Source: Gammaproteobacteria bacterium
Lineage (GTDB): Bacteria > Pseudomonadota > Gammaproteobacteria > HTCC5015
DNA length: 64,000 bases
Direction: 5' to 3'
Assembly: GCA_016928055.1 (NCBI GenBank)
Contig: JAFGLM010000012.1
Location: 1 to 64,000 of the forward strand
In this document: in pieces, positions 34,944 to 45,074 of the stretch
Layout of the letters: every line of letters begins with the position of its first letter
Numbering within the stretch: position 1 is the first letter of the stretch
The notes under the pieces: generated by a model
Told to the model about the DNA's origin: nothing
Seen by the model: only the letters and a program-made list of their open reading frames with translations
Databases searched by the model: none
Position numbers and translations under genes: made by a program

Positions 34944-35501
34944 TTACTCGTCCTCTTTTGCAACCAGTAAAGAATCTTGCTGCAGGCTGAGTTTAAAATT
35001 GGCGACTCGTGCATCTTTCGCAGTCTGAATAACTTCCAGTATTGGATTCTTCAGCCATTCGGAGGCTTCCAGATTACGCATATAAGCCGAGACGCGCGCG
35101 TTTGATTCGGCATTACCTTCAATCATTAATGTTTTACCGGCTTGCTTAATACTATCCAGCCAGACGCCTTCCGGTACTGTTGTCACTAATTCTTCAAAAA
35201 GATGCACGACTTCCGGGCGACTGCGTTGCAATTCCTGGATGATATTCATTCGAGCCAACAGGTTGGCTTTGGTTTGTTCCAGTTCTTTGATTTGCTGTAA
35301 TTTAGTGTTGAGGATATCGATTTCGTTTTGCAGGTATTGATTACGTGCTTTATGATAATCCACGATATGGCCGGTGTGTACCCATGCGGCAAATACTATG
35401 AAGCCCGCAGCCAGGGCTATTAATCCAGCCAGGGCGCCATATTCAACGGTTTTTTGCCGTCGTTGTTCTTCGCGCCAGGGGAGTAAGTTAATTCGTGCCA
35501 T
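34944..35501 (-). CDS. pilN: Type IV pilus assembly protein PilN
   Basis: The 185-residue protein begins with the conserved cytoplasmic peptide ARINLLPWRE that binds PilM, then one membrane helix, a coiled coil (NQYLQNEIDILNTKLQQIKELEQ) and a periplasmic domain (VPEGVWLDSIKQAGKTLMIEGNAESNARVSAYMRNLEASEWLKNP). It is one base after pilM and two bases before pilO. Confidence 0.95.
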   Translation of the reverse strand: MARINLLPWREEQRRQKTVEYGALAGLIALAAGFIVFAAWVHTGHIVDYHKARNQYLQNEIDILNTKLQQIKELEQTKANLLARMNIIQELQRSRPEVVHLFEELVTTVPEGVWLDSIKQAGKTLMIEGNAESNARVSAYMRNLEASEWLKNPILEVIQTAKDARVANFKLSLQQDSLLVAKEDE

Positions 35502-35502
35502 C

Positions 35503-36564
35503 TTACATCACCCCACGTAAAGCCAAACCGCAGGCAATCATAAGAGATGGCATATCGTTGACAATTCGTTGTTTTGCGATACGACTAGCCATTTTTGTAT
35601 TACTAAAGGGATCTGCAACGCCGGTTGCTATACCAAGATTGGACTCAACCAGTTCCGCGATACCTGGAATGGATGAGCAACCACCCGCCAGAGCAATATA
35701 GTCGACATGCTCATGTTCGCCGGAAGAATAGAAAAACTGCAAAAAGCGACCCACTTGTTGAGCCATTGTTTGCTTAAATGGTTGCAGCACTTCCGGCTCG
35801 TAATTTTCCGGCAACCCGCCTTCTTTTTTTACGCGGCCGGCATCTTCATACGACAAACCATAACGACGCATGATTTCTTCGGTGAGTTGTTTGCCACCAA
35901 ATGGTTGCTCGCGTGTATAGACCAGCCGACCGTCATAAATCACGTTCAAGCTGGTCATAGTGGCGCCGATATCGACAATCGCGGTGGTTTTGTCGACACC
36001 GTAATCAGGGATCTGATTGGTAATCAGCGTATAGGCATTTTCAATCGTGTAGGCTTCAACATCGATGATTTTAGCCGTCAGGCCGGCAATGTCGGCTACA
36101 GCGGTACGGGTACTGACATTCTCGGCACGGGAAGCGGCTAGCAATACTTCAACGGATTCGGGGTTATTCGGCGCTTCCCCCAGAACCTCAAAATCCAGAT
36201 AAACTTCTTCAAGTGGATATGGAATATACTGATCCGCTTCCGCCTGAATCTGGTACTCCATTTCTTCATCACTTTGGTTGGCAGGCATCAGGATTTTCTT
36301 GGTGATGACGGCGGATCCAGCCACCGCCAGAGCAGCGTGTTTGGCGCGGGTACCGGATTTCTTGACCGCCCGGCGCAGTGCCTCGCCAACCGCTTCAACA
36401 TCCTGAATCGTTTTTTCTGTGACGGCGTTGGCAGGCAGCGGCTCTACTCCGTAGCTTTCCACTCGGTATCCGTCCTTCAATTTGCTAAACTCCAGCAACT
36501 TGACGGCGGTTGAGCTGATATCGACCCCAACCATGGGTGGTTTTTTTGAGCCAATGGAAAACAC
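35503..36564 (-). CDS. pilM: Type IV pilus assembly ATPase-fold protein PilM
   Basis: The 353-residue protein has the actin/FtsA fold: VGVDISSTAVKLLEF phosphate 1, IVDIGATMTSLNVI phosphate 2 and IALAGGCSSIPGI adenosine loop. It anchors the PilN peptide on the cytoplasmic face. The start codon is GTG with AGGA eight bases upstream. It is divergent from mrcA across a 155-bp gap, a linkage conserved in Pseudomonas. Confidence 0.96.
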   Translation of the reverse strand: MFSIGSKKPPMVGVDISSTAVKLLEFSKLKDGYRVESYGVEPLPANAVTEKTIQDVEAVGEALRRAVKKSGTRAKHAALAVAGSAVITKKILMPANQSDEEMEYQIQAEADQYIPYPLEEVYLDFEVLGEAPNNPESVEVLLAASRAENVSTRTAVADIAGLTAKIIDVEAYTIENAYTLITNQIPDYGVDKTTAIVDIGATMTSLNVIYDGRLVYTREQPFGGKQLTEEIMRRYGLSYEDAGRVKKEGGLPENYEPEVLQPFKQTMAQQVGRFLQFFYSSGEHEHVDYIALAGGCSSIPGIAELVESNLGIATGVADPFSNTKMASRIAKQRIVNDMPSLMIACGLALRGVM

Positions 36565-36719
36565 AGTTTTTCCTGTCAGTTTATGAGGTTAGATAGCCTA
36601 CATGATTTACTGGTTTAAATACTAGTACTAAGTACATAAAATTACTAGCCTATTTCTCGTCAGCGCACCTAAAAATGAGCTATTTGCTACCCAAAATTTA
36701 ACGAAGTACAGGCCCCAGA
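36565..36719. promoter_or_regulatory. Divergent promoter region of pilM and mrcA
   Basis: The 155-bp AT-rich gap serves two divergent transcripts. It contains near-repeats around TACTGGTTTAAATACTAGTA and ATTACTAG, but I cannot fix -10 or -35 boxes with confidence. Confidence 0.4.
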
Positions 36720-39638
36720 ATGACCCAAAAGAAAAAGATCCTCGCTGTCCTGTTTTTGAGCGGCATCAGCCTCGGTTGTGCCTCTGCCTGGTTCGGAGTA
36801 GCCGCTCTGGCGGGTGCATACTGGTATCTCAATCCCCTGCTGCCGACGGTGGATGTTCTGAAAGAAGCGCGCATGCAGCAACCATTACGGGTATATACCA
36901 GCGACGGCAAGTTATTGGCAGAGTTTGGTGAAAAAAGGCGTATTCCCGTCGCGATTGACCAGGTGCCCGAGCAGATCAAGCAGGCTTTTCTGGCGGCCGA
37001 GGACGATCGGTTTGAAGAACATCCGGGTGTTGATTATCGGGGCTTGATTCGGGCCGTTCTGAACCAGGTTCTGAAAGGGGATCGCTCACAGGGTGGCAGC
37101 ACCATTACCATGCAGGTCGCGCGAAACTTCTTTTTATCGCCGGAAAAAACCTATGTCCGCAAGCTGAACGAAATCTTTCTGGCGCTGAAAATCGAACGTG
37201 AACTGAGCAAAGACAAGATTCTTGAATTGTATCTGAACAAGATCTACCTGGGTAAGCGCGCCTACGGAGTGGCCGCGGCAGCGCAGGCTTATTACGGCAA
37301 AACACTGGATGAGCTGAATCTGGCGCAAACCGCCATGGTGGCCGGTCTTCCCAAGGCGCCGTCGAACTTTAATCCAATTGCCAATCCTGAACGCGCATTA
37401 CAGCGACGCAACTATGTTTTAAGTCGCATGCTGGAACTTGGTTATATTTCTATCGAAGATTTTACCGAGGCTGTCGCCGAGCCTATTTCCGCCGGCACTC
37501 ATGAGGTTTCCGTCGAAGTGGAAGCGCCTTATCTGGCTGAAATGGTGCGTGCCGAAATCATTAGCCGTTACGGCGAGGAAGCTTACGATTCCGGAATGAA
37601 GGTTCATACCACTATCGACAGTCGTTTGCAGGCCGCAGCGAATCAGGCGATACGCAAAGGGTTGCTGGATTACTCCGAGCGTCACGGTTATCGGGGTCCC
37701 ATCAGGGTAACTACCCTGAAAGAAAACATCAAACGTATACAGCTGGATGTTGATCAATCCGAGCAAGCTGAGCTGCAAATTCAGACCGGCATGGCAGATG
37801 CCCCGGAAGCAGCAGAAAAACCTGTCGAAATTGCCGTACCGCAGGATCCGGCTGAAATCCATCATATTCCGCAATCCGAGATTGATGAATTACTCACAGT
37901 GACCGGGCGTTTTGGGGATATTCGCCCTGCGTTCGTGCTGGAAATATTTGAACGAAAACCGCCTGCAGAAGAAAAGAAGCCGGAGGGCAAGGAAGAATAC
38001 AGCACTGATGAGATAGCACGGGTTTATCTTGGCGACGGTCAGTTTGGTGAATTGAATTTCCAGGGTGTTAAATGGGCGAAAGGCTATATCAGCGCAAATG
38101 AGCAGGGGTCTGAGCTTAAATCGATGCGGGATGTGCTGGAGCTTGGCGATTTAATATGGCTACGGCCGATGGCAATCGAAAGTAAGCCAGAAAATAATCC
38201 CGAACAGACCGATACTCAGACCGACACATTGCCCACCGTTTGGCAACTCACACAGCTTCCTGCCGTTGAAGGCGCTTTGGTATCGCTGGATCCGCAGACC
38301 GGTGCGACCATGTCTCTGGTCGGCGGGTTCGATTATTACAAGAGCAAATTCAATCGTGCTGTACAGGCCAGGCGTCAACCGGGTTCGGGCTTTAAGCCGT
38401 TTGTTTATTCGGCGGCGTTGGAAGATGGATACACGGCGGCCAGCATCATTAATGACGCGCCGGTGGTGTTTGATGATCCAGCCTTGGAAGGTAAATGGCG
38501 ACCGGAAAACTACAGTGGCAAGTTTTTTGGGCCAACGCGTTTACGCGAAGGCATCGTTAAATCCCGTAACCTGGTTTCAATACGACTGTTGATAGCTCTG
38601 GGTATCCGCTCAGCACGCAACTATGCCAAACGTTTCGGGTTTGATGATGACGCTTTGCCGAGAGATTTATCGTTGGCGCTGGGGAGTGGCACACTGTCTC
38701 CGTTGCAGTTGGTATCCGGATTTAGCGTATTCGCGAATGAAGGCTATCGGATAAAACCGTTTTTCATCGACAGGATTGACAGTGATGAAGGCAAGGTGCT
38801 TTGGTACGCAGATTATGATTTGGCTTGTCTGCAATGTTATGTTGACGGTGTCGACGCAACGGATCTTGAGCAAAATTATATTGTTGAGTGGCCGGTATTG
38901 GACAGCGAGATAGAAGAGGATGCCGGCGAGCAACCTGTTATTGAATCCAATATTCCCGCTCCAGTAGTTGAAGAACAAACAGCTGTTACAGAAGAACCAA
39001 CAGAATCGGTTGAGGTGAACGGAGATGAAATCATTAATGGTTCACTGGAACTTAATGCGGATACTGGACTTGAGTTACCTCCAGCCAAGCGTGTCTTGCG
39101 GCAGGCGCCGCGTATCATGGATGCGCGCGCAAACTACATAATGAACAGCATTTTGCGTGATGTGGTTTTGCTCGGTACCGGCCGGCGTGCTATGGCTCTC
39201 GGCCGTAATGATATCGGTGGTAAAACCGGTACCAGTAACGATGAGCACGATGCGTGGTTCAATGGTTTCAATCACAAGTACGCGACAACGGTCTGGGTAG
39301 GTTTCGATACCGATCAACCGCTGGGGGCCGGCGAAGCCGGTAGCCGTGCAGCATTACCTTTATGGATCGATTATATGCAGGTTGCGTTGCAGGGAGTTCC
39401 GGAAAAATTACCTGAACAACCTGAGGGCCTGGTGACTATTCGTATTGATAGTCAGACCGGGTTACTGGCCACAACAGAAACAAAAGAAAGCGTATTCGAG
39501 ATTTTTCGTACTGAGAACATGCCAACAGAAAAATCCGAACCTACTGGTGATATTCCATTCGAAGTTGAAGGCGAAGAAAACAGTACAACGGATGACAGTG
39601 ATAGAGTTGGTAATTCTGTAGCAGAAGATTTGTTTTAA
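36720..39638 (+). CDS. mrcA: Bifunctional penicillin-binding protein 1A
   Basis: The 972-residue class A PBP has one membrane anchor, a GT51 glycosyltransferase (Glu94 in AAEDDRFEEHPGVD; GGSTITMQVARNFFLSPEKT), an OB-like insert and a transpeptidase with Ser556-Gly-Phe-Lys559, Ser615-Arg-Asn617 and Lys835-Thr-Gly837. It polymerises and cross-links peptidoglycan. It is about 120 residues longer than E. coli PBP1a, mainly through an acidic segment before the KTG motif (SEIEEDAGEQPVIESNIPA..) and a Pro/Lys-rich piece in the OB region. It is divergent from pilM. Confidence 0.96.
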   Translation: MTQKKKILAVLFLSGISLGCASAWFGVAALAGAYWYLNPLLPTVDVLKEARMQQPLRVYTSDGKLLAEFGEKRRIPVAIDQVPEQIKQAFLAAEDDRFEEHPGVDYRGLIRAVLNQVLKGDRSQGGSTITMQVARNFFLSPEKTYVRKLNEIFLALKIERELSKDKILELYLNKIYLGKRAYGVAAAAQAYYGKTLDELNLAQTAMVAGLPKAPSNFNPIANPERALQRRNYVLSRMLELGYISIEDFTEAVAEPISAGTHEVSVEVEAPYLAEMVRAEIISRYGEEAYDSGMKVHTTIDSRLQAAANQAIRKGLLDYSERHGYRGPIRVTTLKENIKRIQLDVDQSEQAELQIQTGMADAPEAAEKPVEIAVPQDPAEIHHIPQSEIDELLTVTGRFGDIRPAFVLEIFERKPPAEEKKPEGKEEYSTDEIARVYLGDGQFGELNFQGVKWAKGYISANEQGSELKSMRDVLELGDLIWLRPMAIESKPENNPEQTDTQTDTLPTVWQLTQLPAVEGALVSLDPQTGATMSLVGGFDYYKSKFNRAVQARRQPGSGFKPFVYSAALEDGYTAASIINDAPVVFDDPALEGKWRPENYSGKFFGPTRLREGIVKSRNLVSIRLLIALGIRSARNYAKRFGFDDDALPRDLSLALGSGTLSPLQLVSGFSVFANEGYRIKPFFIDRIDSDEGKVLWYADYDLACLQCYVDGVDATDLEQNYIVEWPVLDSEIEEDAGEQPVIESNIPAPVVEEQTAVTEEPTESVEVNGDEIINGSLELNADTGLELPPAKRVLRQAPRIMDARANYIMNSILRDVVLLGTGRRAMALGRNDIGGKTGTSNDEHDAWFNGFNHKYATTVWVGFDTDQPLGAGEAGSRAALPLWIDYMQVALQGVPEKLPEQPEGLVTIRIDSQTGLLATTETKESVFEIFRTENMPTEKSEPTGDIPFEVEGEENSTTDDSDRVGNSVAEDLF

Positions 39639-39656
39639 GGTATCAATTCAAAAAAG

Positions 39657-40262
39657 ATGAAACAAAAGCGACGGCTTCAACGTACGCGTGAGCAGATAGC
39701 GCAGGAGGCTGCCAGGATCATGCACGAGCAAAGTCTGCGCGATTTTCGTCAGGCCAAAAAAAAAGCCTGTGAACGTCTTGGTATACCGGATAAGGCATCA
39801 ATGCCGGGAAACGATGAAATTCAGCAAGCCTTAACAGATTATCTTCGTCTATTTAAAAGTAATAGCCAGCCACAGCTTATCAAGCGCCTTCGTCAGGCTG
39901 CACTTGAGGCCATGCAATTTTTGTCGGATTTTGATCCGCGTCTGGTTGGAAGTGTATTACACGGTACGGCTGACGATTATGCGCCTGTGCAACTGCATGT
40001 ATTTGCCGATCCTCCGGAACGTATTTTGCACTATCTGTTGCAGCATGATATCAACCATCAGTTGTCCAATCGACGCATACAATATTGTGACGACCGCATC
40101 GATAACATAACCGTTTGCGAGTGCATGGCTGGCGCAGTATCGATTGAACTAATGCTGTTTAACAGAACGGGTTTGCGTGAAGCGCCGCGCTCGCCAATTG
40201 ACGGCAAGCCAATGCAAAGAATAAATAAGCGTGAACTGGAAAAATTAATTGGCGATTATTAG
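39657..40262 (+). CDS. Conserved protein with a nucleotidyltransferase-like core
   Basis: The 201-residue protein starts with a basic helix ([25 protein letters not shown]) and a helical region, then [32 protein letters not shown], which resembles the GS-x(n)-acidic pattern of pol-beta-fold nucleotidyltransferases, although the second acidic residue is not a clean match. It continues with [37 protein letters not shown]. The function is unknown. It lies 18 bp after mrcA, probably in the same transcript, and overlaps the hemE end by 4 bp tail to tail. Confidence 0.6.
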   Translation: MKQKRRLQRTREQIAQEAARIMHEQSLRDFRQAKKKACERLGIPDKASMPGNDEIQQALTDYLRLFKSNSQPQLIKRLRQAALEAMQFLSDFDPRLVGSVLHGTADDYAPVQLHVFADPPERILHYLLQHDINHQLSNRRIQYCDDRIDNITVCECMAGAVSIELMLFNRTGLREAPRSPIDGKPMQRINKRELEKLIGDY

Positions 40263-41326
40263 TGATTGTGGTGCTGAGGGCTAAGTTCATGCACGGCCTC
40301 CACCATGGCGGCGACATGTTCCGGATCGATGCCGGGGTGTATGCCGTGGCCCAGATTGAAAACATGTCCTGGACCATTGCCGTAATCCGCCAGTACTTTG
40401 GAAACTTCCTGTTTAATAATTTCCGGCCTGGCATACAAAACGGAAGGATCCAAATTTCCCTGTAGCGCCACTTTATCCTGTACATAAGTTCGTGCGTCGG
40501 TTAGTGATGTCATCCAGTCCACACCCAATGCATCGCAACCACTCAGGGCCATATCAGCAAGCAATGGGCCGGCGCCTTTAGTGAAAAGGATTTTTGGAAT
40601 AACCTGACCGTTAACTTCGTGTGGTAAAGCTTGAATAATTTGTTGCATGTAAGGTAATGAAAATTCCCGATATTTATCCGGTGCTAACACGCCGCCCCAG
40701 GTATCAAAAATCATAACTATTTGCACGCCGGCGGCAATTTGTGCTTTTAAATATTCAGTAATGGCCTGCGCGTTTTTATCCAGTAATTGGTGTAGTAGTT
40801 CCGGTTCATCGAACAATAGACTCTTAATATTGGCAAATTCTTTGCTCGAGCCACCTTCAACCATATAAGTGGCGATGGTCCAGGGGCTGCCGGAAAACCC
40901 AATCAACGGCACCTGTCCATTTAATTCGCCAACAATTAAGCGAATCGCATCAGTAACGTAGCGTAGATCGCTTTCCGGGTCCGGTATAGCCAGTTTTTTA
41001 ATGGCCTGAGCATCACGCACCGGATAACTGAACTTCGGTCCTTCACCCTCAACAAAATAAAGTCCCAGCCCCATCGCATCCGGCACAGTGAGTATGTCTG
41101 AAAACAGAATCGCTGCATCGAATGCGTAGCGCCGCAGTGGTTGCAGGGTTACTTCGCAGGCCAGCTCTGGCGTACAGCAGAGCTTCATAAAGCTGCCGGC
41201 TTTAGCGCGGGTTTGTCGGTACTCAGGCAGGTAACGACCAGCCTGTCGCATCATCCACACTGGTGTGCGTTCTACAGGCAGACGTAACAAAGCCCGCAAT
41301 AAAAGATCATTTTTAAGATTGGTCAT
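40259..41326 (-). CDS. hemE: Uroporphyrinogen decarboxylase
   Basis: The 355-residue enzyme converts uroporphyrinogen III to coproporphyrinogen III in heme synthesis. Conserved parts are [16 protein letters not shown] near the N terminus, the catalytic aspartate in [46 protein letters not shown] and the C-terminal [16 protein letters not shown]. Length is normal. It stands alone, with yqeY 51 bp upstream on the same strand. Confidence 0.97.
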   Translation of the reverse strand: MTNLKNDLLLRALLRLPVERTPVWMMRQAGRYLPEYRQTRAKAGSFMKLCCTPELACEVTLQPLRRYAFDAAILFSDILTVPDAMGLGLYFVEGEGPKFSYPVRDAQAIKKLAIPDPESDLRYVTDAIRLIVGELNGQVPLIGFSGSPWTIATYMVEGGSSKEFANIKSLLFDEPELLHQLLDKNAQAITEYLKAQIAAGVQIVMIFDTWGGVLAPDKYREFSLPYMQQIIQALPHEVNGQVIPKILFTKGAGPLLADMALSGCDALGVDWMTSLTDARTYVQDKVALQGNLDPSVLYARPEIIKQEVSKVLADYGNGPGHVFNLGHGIHPGIDPEHVAAMVEAVHELSPQHHNH

Positions 41327-41377
41327 AGCCAGACAAGAATCTGGGAAACAGCAAGAAAAATCAATGGAAAGTGGTGT

Positions 41378-41830
41378 TTAGCCGAGTTTGGTTTTGATCT
41401 GGCCGCTGAGTTTGCCCATATCGGCGCGACCCTGCGCTTTGGGCTTAATGATCGACATCACTTTACCCATGTCTTTGATAGAACTGGCGCCGGTTTCCCG
41501 GATGGCTTCTTCGATCAGAGCGGTAATTTCCTGTTCAGTCAGTGCCTGGGGCAGGTATTCGGTGATGATCGCCAGTTCAGCCTCTTCAACATCGACCAGA
41601 TCGGTGCGGTTGGCTTTGCTGTAATGCTCTATTGATTCGCGCCGCTGCTTGCACATTTTGTCGAGTACTGCGATTACATCGCTATCGCCCATCTCTTTGC
41701 GGCTGTCGACTTCCACCTGCTTGATGGCCGCAGTAATCAGACGTAACGCAGCCAGACGCGGTTTATCGCCCGCGCGCATAGCTGACTTGACGTCTTCCTG
41801 AATCCGGGTTTTCAGGCTGGAGTCGGCCAT
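41378..41830 (-). CDS. yqeY: GatB/YqeY-domain protein
   Basis: The 150-residue helical protein matches YqeY: SLKTRIQEDVKSAMRAGDKPRLAALRLITAAIKQVEVDSRK, EEAELAIITEYLPQALTEQEI, GASSIKDMGKVMSIIKPKAQGRADMGKLSGQIK. The domain is shared with the tRNA-binding tail of GatB, but the cellular role is not defined. It follows rpsU in the same direction, as in many gammaproteobacteria. Confidence 0.95.
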   Translation of the reverse strand: MADSSLKTRIQEDVKSAMRAGDKPRLAALRLITAAIKQVEVDSRKEMGDSDVIAVLDKMCKQRRESIEHYSKANRTDLVDVEEAELAIITEYLPQALTEQEITALIEEAIRETGASSIKDMGKVMSIIKPKAQGRADMGKLSGQIKTKLG

Positions 41831-41851
41831 GATTGGCTCGCTGTTGGACGA

Positions 41852-42067
41852 CTAGTAAAGTCGCGTGCGGCGGGAGATTTCTTTACCCAGGCGTTTTTGA
41901 TGCCGTTTACCCGCGGCGGCATTCTTGCGTTTGCGCTCTGTGGTCGGTTTTTCGTAAAACTCACGACGACGGGTTTCGGTCAGAACACCGGCTTTTTCGC
42001 AGGTGCGCTTGAAACGGCGCATAGCCGATTCGAAGGGTTCGTTTTCTTTAATTCTTACTGAAGGCAT
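41852..42067 (-). CDS. rpsU: 30S ribosomal protein S21
   Basis: The 71-residue protein [60 protein letters not shown].. is a textbook S21. I chose the ATG at 42067 by family length. It lies divergent from tsaD with a strong promoter between, and upstream of yqeY. Confidence 0.98.
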   Translation of the reverse strand: MPSVRIKENEPFESAMRRFKRTCEKAGVLTETRRREFYEKPTTERKRKNAAAGKRHQKRLGKEISRRTRLY

Positions 42068-42104
42068 ATCCTGTTCTATACAGTTCTGGTGAAAATGGGC
42101 CGCG

Positions 42105-42133
42105 ATTATAAAGGCTTGTCGCGCCAATTCCAA
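42105..42133 (-). promoter_or_regulatory. rpsU promoter
   Basis: On the minus strand TTGGAA (42128-42133) and TATAAT (42105-42110) are 17 bases apart, giving a transcript start about 30 bases before the rpsU ATG. The -10 is a consensus match. Confidence 0.65.
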
Positions 42134-42186
42134 TGATCCACCGTATAATTCGCCCTTTTTTACCGCTTTGACAATAAGGAGTCATT

Positions 42187-43203
42187 TTGCGTATTCTGGG
42201 GATCGAAACCTCCTGCGACGAGACCGGCCTGGCTATATACGATAGCGAATGCGGGCTACTGGCGCATGTGCTGCACAGCCAGACTGATATGCATGCCGAA
42301 TACGGCGGTGTAGTGCCGGAACTGGCTTCGCGCGACCATATTCGCCGGCTTACCCCTTTATTGAAAAAGATCCTCAAGCAGGCCGAGCTCGAACTCGCCG
42401 ATATCGACGGTGTGGCGTATACCTCCGGGCCGGGATTGCTGGGCGCACTACTGACCGGGGCATCCTACGGACGTGCTTTGGCCTGGTCCCTGGGTATTCC
42501 GGCAATCGCTGTGCACCATATGGAAGGACATTTGCTGGCACCCATGCTGGAGAAGCCCGCGCCGGAGTTTCCTTTTCTTGCGTTGCTGGTGTCCGGCGGC
42601 CATACCCTACTGGTGGAGGTGGATGCTATCGGCAGGTATCGCCGACTGGGGGAAAGTGTTGATGATGCTGCGGGTGAAGCCTTTGATAAAACCGCGCAGT
42701 TGCTGGGGTTGCCCTATCCGGGCGGGCCTGCTCTGGCAAAACTGGCCGAAAAGGGTAATCCAACCCGTTATCGCTTCCCCAGGCCGATGACGGATCGGCC
42801 GGGGCTGGATTTCAGTTTTAGCGGCTTGAAAACTTTTGCCTTATATACCGTTAACAACGAGCCCAGGGACGATCAGACCCGTGCCGATATCGCACGCGCA
42901 TTTGAAGACGCGGTGGTTGATGTGATGGTTATCAAGTGTCGACGTGCATTGGAACAAACGGGGCTGCAAAGAATTGTTATTGCAGGCGGTGTCGGCGCTA
43001 ATCAACGTTTGCGCGCAGCACTAAAGGAAATGGCTGAGAAACGCGGTGCCAGACTGTTTTATCCCAGGATTGAATTTTGCACGGATAATGGCGCCATGAT
43101 TGCCTACGCCGGCTATGTGAGGATGCAACATCAATCACCTGGCGATTTACAAATCAGAGCTCAGGCAAGATGGGGTGTGGATGAACTGGTGCCCCCGGCA
43201 TAA
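42187..43203 (+). CDS. tsaD: tRNA N6-threonylcarbamoyladenosine transferase
   Basis: The 338-residue ASKHA-fold enzyme transfers threonylcarbamoyl to A37 of tRNAs reading ANN codons. The start is TTG with AAGGAG seven bases before. Visible are [13 protein letters not shown], the metal histidines in [48 protein letters not shown] and [12 protein letters not shown]. It is divergent from rpsU, the common gammaproteobacterial layout. Confidence 0.97.
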   Translation: MRILGIETSCDETGLAIYDSECGLLAHVLHSQTDMHAEYGGVVPELASRDHIRRLTPLLKKILKQAELELADIDGVAYTSGPGLLGALLTGASYGRALAWSLGIPAIAVHHMEGHLLAPMLEKPAPEFPFLALLVSGGHTLLVEVDAIGRYRRLGESVDDAAGEAFDKTAQLLGLPYPGGPALAKLAEKGNPTRYRFPRPMTDRPGLDFSFSGLKTFALYTVNNEPRDDQTRADIARAFEDAVVDVMVIKCRRALEQTGLQRIVIAGGVGANQRLRAALKEMAEKRGARLFYPRIEFCTDNGAMIAYAGYVRMQHQSPGDLQIRAQARWGVDELVPPA

Positions 43204-43285
43204 TTTTGTGCACGCGTTCCAAGGTGGCTACTGCTAAGATAGCTATAATTTAGAAAAGCCCTGCTCGACCAACTGGAGAGAAGAT

Positions 43286-43804
43286 ATGGCTGATTCGAAG
43301 AAAAAAGTAAGCAAGAAGGCAGCATCGAATAATGATGTTGCAACCGGCGAACCGGTTACCATAAAGAAGAAAACTGCCGTAAAAAAGAAGGTTACTGCAA
43401 AAAAAGAATCTCCGACTGACGCGCCTGTCACTGATAATGCATCTATAGAACAAGAAACTAAAAGCAATGTTAATGAGCCAATAAATAGTCGTGAGCGGGC
43501 TGCTGCCAGCCGGCAGGCTTTAGTGAATCAATTGCGAATGGATTTTCATGCGAGCAAAAATGCGCTTAAGGCGGTTACTGCGACCACCAGACAACATTTA
43601 AATCTGGTTATAGATGCTACGGAGTGTGAAGTCGCAGTTATAAAAGAGCAAATTACTGCTGCATTAAATCGTGAAAACTCCTTGATAAGCGTCGGTCAGA
43701 AAAAAGCTAGAGAAATTCTGACAACCGGTGAAAGCTGGAGCAAGCAACAGTTGAGCAAGGCCAAGGATAGCGTAGAAAAGTTTCGCAAAAAAATCAAAAA
43801 GTGA
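43286..43804 (+). CDS. Lysine-rich small protein coupled to an SPL-like enzyme
   Basis: The 172-residue protein has two parts. Residues 1-60 are histone-H1-like (KKKVSKKAAS, KKKTAVKKKVTAKK) and strongly basic. Residues 70-172 are helical with repeated Ala/Gln/Lys heptads (SRERAAASRQALVNQLR, FHASKNALKAVTATT) and end KFRKKIKK, somewhat phasin-like. It has no signal peptide. The stop overlaps the GTG of the radical SAM gene by 4 bp, so the two are translated together. DNA binding is an inference from composition; I do not recognise a named family. Confidence 0.6.
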   Translation: MADSKKKVSKKAASNNDVATGEPVTIKKKTAVKKKVTAKKESPTDAPVTDNASIEQETKSNVNEPINSRERAAASRQALVNQLRMDFHASKNALKAVTATTRQHLNLVIDATECEVAVIKEQITAALNRENSLISVGQKKAREILTTGESWSKQQLSKAKDSVEKFRKKIKK

Positions 43805-45054
43805 TAGCGGTCCCCAGTCATCCGTTTTTTGAAAATCTGGACCCGGCAAACCAACGTTTTATTGAGAGTAAGGCCGGGCCTTTCCGTTTAACCGTGCAGG
43901 ATATTAATAATCTCATCGAAATCGCAACTGATTTTGAAATGTGGGATTGCGGGTTGCTGGAAAATTATTGGGATGAAAGTGAATTTGCAGCGATGCAGGG
44001 CAAAGCCAGGAAACAGGCGACTATCAATCGCGTAAAAGAAAAATGGCAGCTACTTAAAGAAAGTTTTCCTGAATACGAAAAAGAAAGTATTACGGTTGTA
44101 GATCGTTCAAACAAAATAGTGTTCAAGGAAAAGAAAGATAACAGCAAGATGTTGGGTTCCTGCCCGGTTTTTTCGCCGCGCACACGTTGTTGCAATTTAC
44201 AGACTCTGGATGCAGTCATTAACTGTGGATACGATTGCAGCTATTGTTCAATACAGTCTTTTTATCACAACGATGAAATTATTTTTCATGAAAATTTCCG
44301 GGGTAAGCTACAGCAGATAAAACTTGATCCGCAACTCATCTATCATATTGGTACAGGCCAATCATCAGATTCTTTGCTATGGGGTAATCGCAATAACGTG
44401 CTCGGTGATTTGTTTGAATGGGTAAGAGAAAACCCGAATGTTATTCTGGAGCTAAAAACCAAGTCGGCTAACATAAGCTATTTGCTTGAAAATGATGTAC
44501 CTAAAAATGTGATTGTTACCTGGTCGCTTAATGCAGAATCGATAGTTAATAATGAAGAACATCGTACCGCGCCACTCAAGAGCCGTCTGGTGGCAGCTGA
44601 AAAGGTTGCGAATAAAGGTGTAATTGTTGGTTTTCATTTGCATCCCATTGTTTTATTTAAAGGCTGGCAGTCTGAATATGCTGAATTGGTTAAATCCCTG
44701 ACTACGCGCTTTAATCCCGAGCAGGTTGCTCTCGTATCCATGGGAACTCTGACTTATATAAAGCCCGTAATCAAAATTCTAAGACGGCGCAAACTTAGAA
44801 GCAAAATCCTGCAAATGCCGTTTGAGGATGCAGCGGGCAAATGGTCCTATCCGGTCAAGTTAAAACAGGCTTTTTTTTGCGAAATATATCAATATTTCGG
44901 AGCATGGGCCGATAAAGTGTTTTTCTACCTCTGCATGGAAGACGCAGGGCTTTGGGTGCCGGTATTCGGTTATGAGCATCGTGATAACACTGAATTTGAA
45001 GAGGCTATGAAATCGGCCTACAGGAAAAAGATTCGGTTAGCGGGCATGGAATAA
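43801..45054 (+). CDS. Spore-photoproduct-lyase-like radical SAM protein
   Basis: The 417-residue protein has the SPL-type cluster motif Cys142-x3-Cys146-x2-Cys149 (NCGYDCSYCSIQ), preceded by a short cysteine-containing stretch (CPVFSPRTRCCN) and followed by the SPL-like YHIGTGQSSDSLLW, LELKTKSANISYLL, VTWSLNAESI and GVIVGFHLHPIVLFKGW. Spore photoproduct lyase reverses a methylene-bridged thymine dimer in DNA using SAM. Homologues occur in non-spore-formers with roles not fully settled. The start is GTG, overlapping the lysine-rich gene by 4 bp. I am confident of the family and less so of the repair substrate. Confidence 0.82.
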   Translation: MIAVPSHPFFENLDPANQRFIESKAGPFRLTVQDINNLIEIATDFEMWDCGLLENYWDESEFAAMQGKARKQATINRVKEKWQLLKESFPEYEKESITVVDRSNKIVFKEKKDNSKMLGSCPVFSPRTRCCNLQTLDAVINCGYDCSYCSIQSFYHNDEIIFHENFRGKLQQIKLDPQLIYHIGTGQSSDSLLWGNRNNVLGDLFEWVRENPNVILELKTKSANISYLLENDVPKNVIVTWSLNAESIVNNEEHRTAPLKSRLVAAEKVANKGVIVGFHLHPIVLFKGWQSEYAELVKSLTTRFNPEQVALVSMGTLTYIKPVIKILRRRKLRSKILQMPFEDAAGKWSYPVKLKQAFFCEIYQYFGAWADKVFFYLCMEDAGLWVPVFGYEHRDNTEFEEAMKSAYRKKIRLAGME

Positions 45055-45074
45055 ACCTTAGCCAAGGAAAAGAG

